Shown here: piece after piece, positions 24,385-32,603 of the stretch
Numbering within the stretch: position 1 is the first letter of the stretch
How the letters are laid out: each line of letters opens with the position of its first letter
Source of the DNA: an uncultured Collinsella sp.
GTDB lineage: Bacteria > Actinomycetota > Coriobacteriia > Coriobacteriales > Coriobacteriaceae
Direction of reading: 5' to 3'
Length of the DNA stretch: 64,000 nucleotides
Assembly (NCBI GenBank): GCA_902492935.1
Contig: CABUNJ010000008.1
Coordinates: forward strand, 1-64,000
Notes under the pieces: model-generated
Told to the model about the DNA's origin: nothing
What the model saw: only the letters and a program-made list of their open reading frames with translations
Databases searched by the model: none
Position numbers and translations under genes: made by a program

Positions 24385-25470
24385 TTAGGCCAGGTGCGCG
24401 ATAACGGCATCGGCAAAGGCCTGCGTGCCCACAGCGCCCTCAACGGAGCCGGTCTGGGCACGACGAACGTCGCCGGTAACCTGCTCGCCCTCGTCGAGCG
24501 TGGCAGATACGGCGGCGCGAATGCGATTGGCCGCGTCGTTCTCGCCCAGGTGATCGAGCATCATCGCAGCAGAGAGGATCTCGGCCGTGGGGTTGGCGAT
24601 ATCCTTGCCCGCGATATCGGGCGCGGAGCCGTGCGTAGCCTCAAAGATGGCGCAGTCGGCACCGATGTTGGAGCCGGGGGCCATACCCAAGCCGCCCACC
24701 AGGCCGGCGCACAGGTCACTCACGATGTCGCCGTACAGGTTGGGCAGCACCAGGACATCGAAGTCGTTGGGGTTCTGGACCAGACCCATGCAGGTGGCGT
24801 CGACGATCTTGTCGTTGAACTCGATATCGGGATAGTTGGCGGCCACCTCGCGCGCAACGCGCAGGAACAGACCATCGGTCGCCTTCATGATGTTGGCCTT
24901 ATGCACGGCCGTCACCTTTTTGCGGCCGCAGCGGCGGGCGTACTCAAAGGCGTACTCCACAATACGGCGGCTCTTGGCGATGGAAATCGGCTTAATTGAG
25001 ATGGCGGAATCAGCGGCGAAGGTCTTCTGACCCGAGCGCTCGACAAGCTGCGAGAGCTCCTCAACTTCGGCAGCGCCCTCATCGAACTCGATGCCGGCGT
25101 AGAGGTCCTCGGTGTTCTCGCGCACAATGACCAGGTCGACGTCGCGGAAGCGCGAGCCGTCACCCGGCTGCGACAGGCAGGGGCGCACGCAGGCGTACAG
25201 GTCGAAATGCTTGCGCAGGGCCACGTTGACGCTGCGGAAACCCGTGCCGACCGGTGTGGTGATGGGGCCCTTGATGGCAACCTTGGTCTCGGCGACCGCA
25301 TCGAGGACGTGCTGGGGCAGCGGCGTGCCAAACTCGTCCAGGAGGCCGGCGCCGGCCTCCTGGACGTTCCAGTTGATCTGGACACCGGTGGCCTCGACCA
25401 CGCGGCGCATGGCCTGCGTAATCTCGGGACCGATACCGTCACCGGGAATCAGGACTACATCGTGCGCCAT
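24385..25470 (-). CDS. icd: NAD-type isocitrate dehydrogenase family
   Basis: 361 residues, isocitrate/isopropylmalate dehydrogenase family. It probably oxidises isocitrate to 2-oxoglutarate. Family features are IPGDGIGPEITQ, FRSVNVALRKHFDLYACVRP (substrate loop), DLVIVRENTEDLYAG, the catalytic lysine region VHKANIMK and NLYGDIVSDLCAGLVGG, with EATHGSAPDIAGKD near the nucleotide site. The S of the RSVN loop favours isocitrate over isopropylmalate. The HEAT-repeat gene 6 bp upstream may be co-transcribed. Confidence 0.88.
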   Translation of the reverse strand: MAHDVVLIPGDGIGPEITQAMRRVVEATGVQINWNVQEAGAGLLDEFGTPLPQHVLDAVAETKVAIKGPITTPVGTGFRSVNVALRKHFDLYACVRPCLSQPGDGSRFRDVDLVIVRENTEDLYAGIEFDEGAAEVEELSQLVERSGQKTFAADSAISIKPISIAKSRRIVEYAFEYARRCGRKKVTAVHKANIMKATDGLFLRVAREVAANYPDIEFNDKIVDATCMGLVQNPNDFDVLVLPNLYGDIVSDLCAGLVGGLGMAPGSNIGADCAIFEATHGSAPDIAGKDIANPTAEILSAAMMLDHLGENDAANRIRAAVSATLDEGEQVTGDVRRAQTGSVEGAVGTQAFADAVIAHLA

Positions 25471-25476
25471 AATCTG

Positions 25477-26175
25477 TTACTCCTCGTCTTCGGCGTCGTC
25501 AGATTTTTTAACGCTAGCACGCTTCTTCTTTTTGGAGAGATCCAGGCCAAAACGTTTAACAAGCATTTCGCAAATCTCGCTCGAACGGGCCTTGAGATAG
25601 CTGCCCTTACCGTTCTCGGCATCGAACTTAAGGCGCAGCGCAAGCTTCTCGGCAACCTCGGCGTCGATCTCGCCCTGGCAAAACTCGTACAGGCAACCGA
25701 GCATGTCGCGATACTCAAGGTCGCCGTGGTAGCACTGGATGGCCTCGTCCAGGATGGGCCAAGCCTCGCGCGAACGCTCGACACTCGTGGCACCCCACAC
25801 GCACAGCAGGCGGAAGGCGGCATAGCGCAGCGTGGAGGAGATCTCGTCGAACAGTGCAGTCTCGGCGCCCTCAAAGGCATCGCCCAGCTGCTCAGGGCAG
25901 GTGGTGGCGAGCGCCGTCAGGGCATCGAGGGCCTCCCAGCGGGTCTGCGCCTCGGGGCGGTCGAGTGCCTCGATCAACGCGGGCACGCAGGGCACGACGC
26001 GCTGCGGATCGCGCTCGGCAAGCAGGTGCAGCACGCGGGCGGCAAACTGGCGGATGCGGCGCGTGGGGCAGCCGAGCTCCTGGACCAGGCGATCGACGGC
26101 GTTCTCGTTCTCCTCTGCCAGCTGGAGCTGTGCCAGCTCCTCGTCGGTGAGCTGTTCGTCTTTGTTTTCTGCCAT
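25477..26175 (-). CDS. HEAT-repeat protein of unknown role
   Basis: 232 residues. The middle carries HEAT-like helical pairs (RRIRQFAARVLHLLAERDP, ALIEALDRPEAQTRWEALDAL). The C-terminus is lysine-rich then acidic (KKKKRASVKKSDDAEDEE). No signal peptide or membrane segment. It is probably a cytoplasmic scaffold or binding protein. It sits directly before the isocitrate dehydrogenase gene and after the 26191 gene on the same strand. Confidence 0.75.
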   Translation of the reverse strand: MAENKDEQLTDEELAQLQLAEENENAVDRLVQELGCPTRRIRQFAARVLHLLAERDPQRVVPCVPALIEALDRPEAQTRWEALDALTALATTCPEQLGDAFEGAETALFDEISSTLRYAAFRLLCVWGATSVERSREAWPILDEAIQCYHGDLEYRDMLGCLYEFCQGEIDAEVAEKLALRLKFDAENGKGSYLKARSSEICEMLVKRFGLDLSKKKKRASVKKSDDAEDEE

Positions 26176-26190
26176 AGTTACCTCTTCTTA

Positions 26191-26619
26191 CTATTTCTTA
26201 GCGTGCTTGCCAGCACCCTTGCTGTCATCGGTGACCGAGATGAGCTGTCGGTCGGCCGCGCCATTGCGACGTGCACGACGGCGTTCCTCGGCATCGCCCG
26301 CGTCGGCGGCGGCTCGATGAGCCTTGTTGACGTTAAAGACCTCGTCGTGCTTGCGCCACGGACCGACGGACTCGCCAAAGCTCATCTTAAGGCCGGCGAT
26401 AAAGCCACCGAGCCAGCCGATCGGCGCAAACTGCACCAGCGGGAACAGCGAGAACACCCAGGTCAGCAGGACGACTGCCGCCGCACCCGCAAAGTTGGCA
26501 ATCCAGTAGTCGCGCTTGGTGATCACGCGCTTTTCGCAGGCCCACTGGCCGCACAAAAAGCCGATGTAGATCGCAAAGAGAAAGAGCACCAGCGCAAGCA
26601 CCACGAACGTCCAGCTCAT
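26191..26619 (-). CDS. Hypothetical two-span membrane protein
   Basis: 142 residues from ATG at 26619 (a longer start at 26655 would overlap the dehydrogenase tail). Two hydrophobic segments near 1-20 (WTFVVLALVLFLFAIYIGF) and 45-75, then a charged cytoplasmic tail ending in lysines. No family recognised. It abuts the dehydrogenase stop by 5 bp and the HEAT gene by 15 bp, so all are likely one transcript. Confidence 0.7.
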   Translation of the reverse strand: MSWTFVVLALVLFLFAIYIGFLCGQWACEKRVITKRDYWIANFAGAAAVVLLTWVFSLFPLVQFAPIGWLGGFIAGLKMSFGESVGPWRKHDEVFNVNKAHRAAADAGDAEERRRARRNGAADRQLISVTDDSKGAGKHAKK

Positions 26620-26624
26620 AGGCG

Positions 26625-27704
26625 CTACTCCCCGTGATGGCGGCCGCAGCAGCACTCGTGGCCGTCGTCATGGCCGTGGCCACCGCAGCACTCGTGGTCC
26701 TCGCCGTGGTGATGGCCACAACCGCACTCATGGTCCTCGCCGTGCTCGCCGCAACCGCAACCTTCCTCGTGAGCGCCATGCTCCTCGGGACGATACTGCG
26801 ACCAGTCCAGACCGGCGGCGATGGCATCGGCCTCCTCCTTATAGAGGACCGTGATGGCCTGGGTGCCCAGCTTGGCGCCACCGATAGCGTCGAGCATGTC
26901 GTAGAGCGTAAAGGCCACGTCGGCGCCGGGCAGCGCGAGCTCGCGGTCGTCGGCGTAAGCAAGGGCCAGGCGCAGGTCCTTAATGAAGTGCTCGACCATA
27001 AAGCCGGGCTTGTAGTCGCCGTCGAGCGCCTTGGGAGCCAGGCTCTCCATGGCGCCGGACTTGCCGGTACCGCCCAGGATCATCTGGCGGGTCTTCTCCA
27101 GGTCAAGGCCGCTAAGCTCGGCAAATGCCATGGCGTCTGCCATGCCGACCATGCAGGCGCCCAGCGACACCTGGTTGGCGAGCTTGGCAGCCTGGCCCTT
27201 GCCAGCGCCGTCGAAGCAGCAGATGTTGGCCGCAAAGGTGGCAAGGACATCGCGGACCGGCGCGATGTCGTTCTCGGTAGCGCCCACGATAGCCGTGAGC
27301 GTGCCGGCGATAGCACCCGACTCGCCGCCGGTGACGGGGCAGTCAAACGCCATGCGACCAGAAACCTGGGCGGCCTCGGCAATGTCGCGCGCCAGCTCGG
27401 GCGAGCTTGTGGTGAGGTCGATCAGGACCGCGCCGGGCTTAGTGCACGCGAGCAGGCCGTCGCCCGCCAGGTAGAGCTCCTCGACCTCGGAGGGATAACC
27501 CACCATGGTAAAGACGACGTCGGCGTTCGCCACGGCATCTGCCGGCGTATCGGCCCAAACGGCACCGCGCTCGATAAGCGCGGCGGCCTTGGACTTAGTG
27601 CGGTTGTTGACCGTGACGGGATAGCCGGCATCCAGGATGTGGCCGGCAATGGGGGCACCCATGATTCCGGTGCCGATAAATGCGACGGAGAGCTTGTTTG
27701 CCAT
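26625..27704 (-). CDS. 3-hydroxyisobutyrate dehydrogenase-family enzyme with Cys/His-rich C-terminal tail
   Basis: 359 residues; the family normally has about 290-300. The Rossmann loop is FIGTGIMGAPIAGHIL and the catalytic lysine segment is KLANQVSLGACM (residues ~170-180). It should reduce or oxidise a 3-hydroxyacid with NAD(P) (GarR/MmsB/GlxR type). After residue ~309 comes a tail whose last 50 residues hold 12 His and 9 Cys, with repeated EDHEC and GHH motifs, as in metal-binding sites. The tail is in frame and ends at TAG-free coding right up to the stop. Metal storage, sensing or nickel/zinc binding is inferred; the substrate is unknown. Confidence 0.85.
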   Translation of the reverse strand: MANKLSVAFIGTGIMGAPIAGHILDAGYPVTVNNRTKSKAAALIERGAVWADTPADAVANADVVFTMVGYPSEVEELYLAGDGLLACTKPGAVLIDLTTSSPELARDIAEAAQVSGRMAFDCPVTGGESGAIAGTLTAIVGATENDIAPVRDVLATFAANICCFDGAGKGQAAKLANQVSLGACMVGMADAMAFAELSGLDLEKTRQMILGGTGKSGAMESLAPKALDGDYKPGFMVEHFIKDLRLALAYADDRELALPGADVAFTLYDMLDAIGGAKLGTQAITVLYKEEADAIAAGLDWSQYRPEEHGAHEEGCGCGEHGEDHECGCGHHHGEDHECCGGHGHDDGHECCCGRHHGE

Positions 27705-27801
27705 GAAACCTTTCCTTTTGGGTTGGGTGTTGTTACCAGGTTGAATACTCGATGCCAGCGTTTGGCTGTGAGTCGAGGGCGATTACGGACGCAGCGCTTG
27801 C

Positions 27802-28755
27802 CTACTGGCCGCGCACGCGGCGGGCGATGCGGTCGGAAAGCGACGCCTTGTCGGCGCGGTTCTTACCCCAAAACGCGCAGGCCACCATGCCGGGGCCCAC
27901 GTGCGAGCCGATGGTGGGGCCCACGGAGCTGCGAATGATCGTGACGTCGGCGCAGCCCTCCTCCTTGCGGATGGCGGCCTCGAGCCAGTCGCCGTCCTTC
28001 TCGGCATCGGCCGTCATGATGGCGATGGGCATGGTGCGATCGGGCACGTAGTTCTCGCGGAACGACTTGAGGATGGACTTGAGCGCCTTCTTGCGGCCGC
28101 GGTTGACGCCGATCAGCGACAGCGAGCCGGCAAGGTCGTAGGAAAGTTCGGGCTTGACATCGAGCTTTGCCGTGAGCTGCGCCGCCGCGGGCGGAATGCG
28201 GCCGCCGGCAGCCAGTGCGTCGAAGCTCTCGAGCGTAAAGTAGCCGTGGACGTAGGTCTTTGCCTCGTTTGCCCAATCGACCAGCTGCTTGGCGGTCAGT
28301 CCCGCCGAACGCTGGCGCACGGCCTCGAGCGCCAAGAGCGCGCCGGTCGCGCAGGGCAGAGCGTTGTCGACCACGTACAGCTCAAAATCGGGATACTCGG
28401 CACGCACGGCGTCCGCCGCCTGGCACGCGGAGTTGTAGCTCGACGACAGCGCCGAGGTAAAGCACAGGTAGACCGTGGGCGTGCCCTCTTTGGCGCACTC
28501 GGTAAAGAACTCGATATAGCGACCGAGCGACACAGCCGAGGTGGACACGCGGGCGCCGGCGCGCATGCGGTCGTAGAACTCCTTAGGGCTCATGCTCGAC
28601 CAGATATCGTCCGTGCGCTCCTCGCCATCGATAATGAAGGGGAAACCCAGGATATCGACATCGAGGTTCGCGGCGACCTCGGGGCTAAAGTCGCAGCAGG
28701 TATCGACGACGATGCGGCAACGGTCCGAATGACCGGCGGATGCGGCCTTGTCCAT
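27802..28755 (-). CDS. DegV-family fatty-acid-binding protein
   Basis: 317 residues. DegV proteins bind a fatty acid and, as FakB, present it to the kinase FakA for phospholipid synthesis. Features seen are VDTCCDFSPEVAANL, TSAVSLGRYIEFF, FTSALSSSYNSA (lipid-contacting), LAAGGRI and SVGPTIGSHVGPGMVA near the end. FakA is not in the window. The start is ATG at 28755 rather than 28758 (M M). Confidence 0.87.
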   Translation of the reverse strand: MDKAASAGHSDRCRIVVDTCCDFSPEVAANLDVDILGFPFIIDGEERTDDIWSSMSPKEFYDRMRAGARVSTSAVSLGRYIEFFTECAKEGTPTVYLCFTSALSSSYNSACQAADAVRAEYPDFELYVVDNALPCATGALLALEAVRQRSAGLTAKQLVDWANEAKTYVHGYFTLESFDALAAGGRIPPAAAQLTAKLDVKPELSYDLAGSLSLIGVNRGRKKALKSILKSFRENYVPDRTMPIAIMTADAEKDGDWLEAAIRKEEGCADVTIIRSSVGPTIGSHVGPGMVACAFWGKNRADKASLSDRIARRVRGQ

Positions 28756-28773
28756 CAAAGCGACTCCTTACGT

Positions 28774-28805
28774 AAAAAGGCGGCCACCCGCATGGGATGG
28801 CCGCC
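28774..28805 (-). terminator. Terminator of hpf
   Basis: GGCGGCCA (28779-28786) pairs with TGGCCGCC (28798-28805); on the minus strand TTTTT follows. Confidence 0.85.
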
Positions 28806-28834
28806 AACCGTTAACTCATGCAAGTTAACGTATT

Positions 28835-29419
28835 TTACTCGTCAAGTGTTTCGATGCGGGGCTTGATGATGCCATATCCACCATTCTTACGGTGATACAC
28901 CACATTGATAAGGCCAGTCGTCGCGTTCTCGAACACGTAGAAGTCGTGGCCCAGCAGATCGGTCTGCACCAGCGCCTGCTCCTCAGTCATCGGGGTGACA
29001 TCGATGACCTTCTCGCGGACGAGCAGGTCGTCCTCCTCCTCGGGCAGCAGCAGGTCGGCCAGATCCTCGACGCGCTCGACCGGCGCGACATCCGCTGCGC
29101 TGGCACCGCCCTGGCGGTTGTCCACGACCTTGGTCTTGAACTTGCGCAGCTGGCGGGTGACCTTATCGGCGGAGAGGTCGATGGCGGCGTACATATCCGC
29201 ACCGTGCTCGGCAACGCGAATCACCGAACCGCGGGCACGAACCGTAACCTCGACGATTGCCGGGTTGGGGTTCGAGGGGTTCTTCTCATAGCGAAGTACA
29301 ACGTCGACCGTCATGGGCTCGATATCGAAAACCTTGAGCGCCTCGCCGATCTTCTCATCCACATGCGCACGCAGAGCATCGGTTACCGTCGTCTTGCGTC
29401 CAGAAACCTTGATATCCAT
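28835..29419 (-). CDS. hpf: Ribosome hibernation promoting factor, long form
   Basis: 194 residues. Residues 1-~100 are the ribosome-binding HPF/RaiA domain (MDIKVSGRKTTVTDALRAHV). The C-terminal ~60 residues (DLLGHDFYVFENATTGLINV) are the dimerisation tail of the long form, which makes 100S ribosomes in stationary phase. ATG at 29419 is chosen since the 20 codons upstream are not conserved-looking. comF and a large RNA candidate lie upstream on the same strand. The 317-bp gap to 29736 holds the terminator of the upstream gene and presumably the hpf promoter. Confidence 0.93.
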   Translation of the reverse strand: MDIKVSGRKTTVTDALRAHVDEKIGEALKVFDIEPMTVDVVLRYEKNPSNPNPAIVEVTVRARGSVIRVAEHGADMYAAIDLSADKVTRQLRKFKTKVVDNRQGGASAADVAPVERVEDLADLLLPEEEDDLLVREKVIDVTPMTEEQALVQTDLLGHDFYVFENATTGLINVVYHRKNGGYGIIKPRIETLDE

Positions 29420-29635
29420 ACGTGGCTCCAATCTGCCTCGGGGACTTACTGTACTGGCTATGTACCCATTGCCGTGCATTTAATCACGCGGATTCCTAAA
29501 GACCCGAATAACGATTGCTTGGTACCGCATACCGAAGTCTCGCACTTTTCTGTGGCAAAGTGCGCTATAGGAGGGCGACGGCGACTTAAGTTTTGCACCT
29601 AAAAAACGTCTTTGACCTGCTGGTTTTATGGAAAC

Positions 29636-29670
29636 AAAAAAGCCGGGCTCCCCTGTTGGGAAAGCCCGGC
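29636..29670 (-). terminator. Terminator of the solute-binding protein gene
   Basis: GCCGGGCT (29642-) pairs with AGCCCGGC (to 29670), with inner CCC/GGG pairing; on the minus strand TTTTTT follows. Confidence 0.85.
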
Positions 29671-29736
29671 AATGCGTGTTGAAACCGTGAAGAGCCCTCT
29701 CTCCTAGCGCATGGGAGATGCCACCCCTAGCAATAA

Positions 29737-30729
29737 CTAGCTATTGAGCTTGTTAATGTCGTCGTCGGTGATAGTGCCCTCCTGGCTGGACGATTTATCC
29801 TCGGAGGTTGCGCCCTCGCTGCTCGAATCGGAGGATGCGGACTCGCTGGATCCGGTGTCGGACGACTGCACGTCGGCGCCCGAGACCGTCTTGGTGGTGA
29901 GGTCATAGGGCATCGTGCCGTACCAGACGGAGTGGACCGCCTCGAGCGTGCCGTCGACCGTGATACCGTCGAGGGCATCGCTCACGGCACGGCATAGCTC
30001 ATCGTTGGCCGCGAGGCCCGCGACGCCGAGCGTCGAGGGCGTCTCGAGCGCGCCGACGTAAGAGATCTGGCTCATCAGGCGCGCAAGGTAGCCGCCGGCC
30101 GTGGAATCGCAAATCACGTAGTCGATCTCGCCGGACTCGAGCGCCTCAAAGCACTCGTTGATGTTGGAGAAGGTCTTTTGGTTGGCCGTGATGCTCTGCT
30201 TGGCGAGCGCTTCCTGCGAGGCCGAGGAGGTCTGAACGCCCAGGGTAGCGGTGTTAAGCGTTTCGGTGGAAACGCTTAACGACTCGCCGTCGCTCGTCTT
30301 TCCGAACACTGCCGCAGCGTCGTACAGGCAAGTACCAAGCGTGCTGATGTCACCATCCGTGGAATTGATGTCGCCAATGAAGATGTCGGCCTTTTTGTCG
30401 CCAAGCGCGGAATCGGCAGAAGACGCATCGACGAAGGCAACCTTGAGGCCCATGCGACTTGCAAGGGCGCGGGCAGCGTCGACCGCGTAGCCCGTGAGGT
30501 TACCATCGGCGCCCTGCATGGCCTGCGGAGCATCGGAGGTATCGAGGGCAACCGTCAGGGTGCCGGGAGTGACCAGGGCATCGTCCGACACCGTAGGGGT
30601 AACGGTCTCGCGCTCGATCTGGTCAATCGTGGGCGTCGTGAACGTGGACAGTGGGTTGAACGCGCATCCGCTCAAGCCCAATACGGCAATGACCGCCGCG
30701 GTCCCAGCACCTAACCGAGCCGCATGCAT
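29737..30729 (-). CDS. Substrate-binding lipoprotein (amino-acid ABC type, family 3)
   Basis: 330 residues from ATG at 30729, preceded by GAGGGG. A lipoprotein signal is clear: hydrophobic segment then the lipobox LGLSGC. The body (LTVALDTSDAPQAMQGADGNLTGYAVDAARALASRMGLKV) is a type 3 solute-binding domain, with GEIDYVICDSTAGGYLA near the ligand hinge. The C-terminal ~50 residues are Ser/Asp/Glu-rich and likely disordered. No permease or ATPase gene is adjacent, so it may serve a remote transporter or a sensor. A longer reading frame upstream overlaps the RNA candidate and is probably untranslated. Confidence 0.85.
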   Translation of the reverse strand: MHAARLGAGTAAVIAVLGLSGCAFNPLSTFTTPTIDQIERETVTPTVSDDALVTPGTLTVALDTSDAPQAMQGADGNLTGYAVDAARALASRMGLKVAFVDASSADSALGDKKADIFIGDINSTDGDISTLGTCLYDAAAVFGKTSDGESLSVSTETLNTATLGVQTSSASQEALAKQSITANQKTFSNINECFEALESGEIDYVICDSTAGGYLARLMSQISYVGALETPSTLGVAGLAANDELCRAVSDALDGITVDGTLEAVHSVWYGTMPYDLTTKTVSGADVQSSDTGSSESASSDSSSEGATSEDKSSSQEGTITDDDINKLNS

Positions 30730-30749
30730 CAAGCTGCCCCTCACCATGT

Positions 30750-31071
30750 CCACTACCCTGCCTTCTGTGTCGTATACAATCCGTGCGTTGCGCGGAATAA
30801 CGGGTGTTCCCACCAGCTGACCTGGTATTTGACCCCACACTTGCGCACCGGGGTGTTTGCTCGGGAGGCCATAGCCACCTTCACGACTGGCCCGCTCGCC
30901 CGCGAGGCGGTATTGCCCCAAAGAAAGTAGAACGGACGGTGCGGCTTACATCTAGGACGCGCCATGATCGCGCCGCGCGCACGCGGTCGCTTACGTGGAT
31001 CCCTTTGACCGCGTCTGTCTTGGACTAGGATGGACATTTCGTCCGTCCGCAACCACAGCCTGGCAGGAACG
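30750..31071 (-). ncRNA. Candidate large structured RNA (raiA-like?)
   Basis: A promoter at 31078-31106 would start a transcript near 31071. The ends can pair (CCTGCC near 31062-31067 with GGCAGG near 30757-30762). Inside are hairpins such as ACGCGGTC/GACCGCGT, CTCG/CGAG, ACCAG/CTGGT and ACACCCC/GGGGTGT-like. The genes around it are comF, a putative nuclease, a lipoprotein and hpf (RaiA). The published raiA RNA motif is found near raiA and comF genes in Firmicutes and Actinobacteria, so this is the leading idea. I cannot confirm the motif by eye. It lacks RNase P (GAGGAAAGTCC) and 4.5S (GGAAGGAAGC) cores. A plain long leader is the alternative. Confidence 0.5.
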
Positions 31072-31077
31072 TAGCGC

Positions 31078-31106
31078 ATTATAGCTAAGTTCAAGCTAAA
31101 GTTTAA
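31078..31106 (-). promoter_or_regulatory. Strong promoter on the minus strand
   Basis: A perfect -10 TATAAT (31078-31083) and TTAAAC (31101-31106) with a 17-bp spacer, read on the minus strand. It drives the RNA candidate and probably the lipoprotein gene. Confidence 0.75.
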
Positions 31107-31178
31107 GGTTAGGGGCGTCATTCGCACCGTGAGCACAGATTTTGCAGGTCGGAGCGGACTATTCGTGCCCCCATGAAG

Positions 31179-31207
31179 CCCGGAGCTCCCCTACGGGGAG
31201 CTCCGGG
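31179..31207. terminator. 13-bp perfect hairpin plus second hairpin
   Basis: CCCGGAGCTCCCC (31179-31191) pairs exactly with 31195-31207, loop TAC. A second stem GGCACC/GGTGCC follows (31207-31226). They flank the inverted-repeat element at 31228. No long T-run is present on either strand. Confidence 0.6.
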
Positions 31208-31227
31208 GCACCCGTCTCAGGGTGCCG

Positions 31228-31444
31228 TGTGCAAAAAACGGCAAATATGAGTACTGTTACCAATTTAGTAACAGCGTTTTTCCGTCCCACGGGCCCTTTT
31301 TGAGTTCCGCACAGCCTGCTTGGCGCCAAGATATTCCACATTCGTTTATTATCTCTTCAATGAATCCAAATTTTCGGCCCAAGTTTCTTTGTTTTTACTG
31401 CCACTAATCTAGTAACAGTACTCATATTTGCCGTTTTTTGCACA
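31228..31444. repeat. MITE-like element A (33-bp perfect terminal inverted repeats)
   Basis: The ends 31228-31260 and 31412-31444 are perfect 33-bp inverted repeats containing CAAATATGAGTACTGTTAC. Related ends bound elements B (45794-46023) and C (62698-62925). The 150-bp interior differs between copies and has no gene. A6 and T6 runs near each end would give terminator-like tails on both strands. It lies 3' of the 31483 gene. Confidence 0.8.
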
Positions 31445-31482
31445 GGGCATATAAACAGACCCCCCCCTATAAAGCCATAGTT

Positions 31483-32592
31483 TTACGCCGGCTTGAGCCC
31501 AAAGCACGCTCGGAGCGTATTCAGCAGAGCATCTTGCCTCTTTCGACGAGCCTCTACACGATTCTGATATCGCTTACCCATGCGTTGGTAAATGCGCCAT
31601 GCGAGCGCTTCCATCGCTTCCATGTCGCAGAGCATTTCGTTGTTGACCGTCGCGACCTCGATTCCCATAGTAATCAAACCCGTGTTGCGTTTTTCATCAT
31701 GAATACGTCCCCTCCGGGAGGAATGGCCCAGCTCACCGTTGTATTCCAGGTCAAACCGGGCTGCTTCCTGATACGCATCGCAAACTGCATGTGGCATCCC
31801 CGAGATTGCCTGCGCGCGGTCATCGAACTCAATCTTGTAGTCGGTCTTAAAGGGACCGCAGGCAAATCCGCCATAGGAAAACGGAAGCGAAAACAGAGCG
31901 AGCATGATGCACTCCATGGGTGAGCGCAGGTTTTCCGACAGATAGGGACACAGCCGCCGCAGTTGTTTGGCCGCACTCCCCTTGCATGCCGCAAGGTAAT
32001 CTGCCAGGCGATCGGGCGTCAGCACCGGCTCGACTTCAAAGTAGCCCACGTCTGGCGGTTGGTCCTTGTCCTTTGCAAGCCTGTTCACGGTGGGCGAGCT
32101 GTAAGGGGGTAGATACTTCCCGCGGTCACTCAGCGAAATCTTAGAGCACAGCTCCTGAGCCAGGGCAAATGCCTGGATGCAGCCGACCTCGCGTGCGACG
32201 GCAACACAAAGGGCCTCGGGAGATAGACTGTACACCCCCGGTTCCACCTCTAGAATCGAGCCGGCAGGCAACCCGGAGCATACGGACCAGCTCACGCCAG
32301 GCATGCGGCGGCGCTGCGCCGCAGATCCCACCAGCAAGCAAAGATCTTCTTGCACCTCGCCGCTTGCCGCCCCAATCCGCACCAAGTCGGGAAGATAGAT
32401 GTCCTCGGCCGAGGGCGACGATGCATACAGTACGCTGCGCTCTTCATCGGGATTGAGGTCCTTCCAGCTTATGTAGCCCATCTGCCGGCGCTCGGCGCGC
32501 ATCATGCGTAGCGCCGAGGCGCCTGTTAGGATTACGGAAGCCGCTAGCTGCTCTTTTGTCGGTTTGTTGCACCGCCTGATTGTTACCGCCAC
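31483..32592 (-). CDS. Hypothetical protein with DUF559/PD-(D/E)XK-like C-terminal part
   Basis: 369 residues from GTG at 32592, which has AGGGG 8 nt upstream; an in-frame TTG at 32610 would overlap comF. The N-terminal half has no motif I recognise. The C-terminal half (~215-340) shows SPMECIMLALFSLP, then FDLEYNGELGHSSRRGRIHDEKRNTGLITMGIEV. This resembles the core of DUF559/VSR-like nuclease folds, where an (I/L)E(V/Y)(D/N)G strand is followed by an RRxxD..R..LxxxG helix. Acidic residues E, D and E needed for metal binding are plausible. A defence or repair role is speculation. It sits directly behind comF. Confidence 0.7.
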   Translation of the reverse strand: MAVTIRRCNKPTKEQLAASVILTGASALRMMRAERRQMGYISWKDLNPDEERSVLYASSPSAEDIYLPDLVRIGAASGEVQEDLCLLVGSAAQRRRMPGVSWSVCSGLPAGSILEVEPGVYSLSPEALCVAVAREVGCIQAFALAQELCSKISLSDRGKYLPPYSSPTVNRLAKDKDQPPDVGYFEVEPVLTPDRLADYLAACKGSAAKQLRRLCPYLSENLRSPMECIMLALFSLPFSYGGFACGPFKTDYKIEFDDRAQAISGMPHAVCDAYQEAARFDLEYNGELGHSSRRGRIHDEKRNTGLITMGIEVATVNNEMLCDMEAMEALAWRIYQRMGKRYQNRVEARRKRQDALLNTLRACFGLKPA

Positions 32593-32603
32593 ATGAATCA
32601 CCC

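Noticed and set aside
30750..31071. RNase P, SRP or tmRNA identity for the RNA candidate
   Set aside because: The RNase P core (GAGGAAAGTCC), the 4.5S core (GGAAGGAAGC) and a tRNA-like CCA end of tmRNA are all missing. A raiA-like RNA is kept as the better idea.
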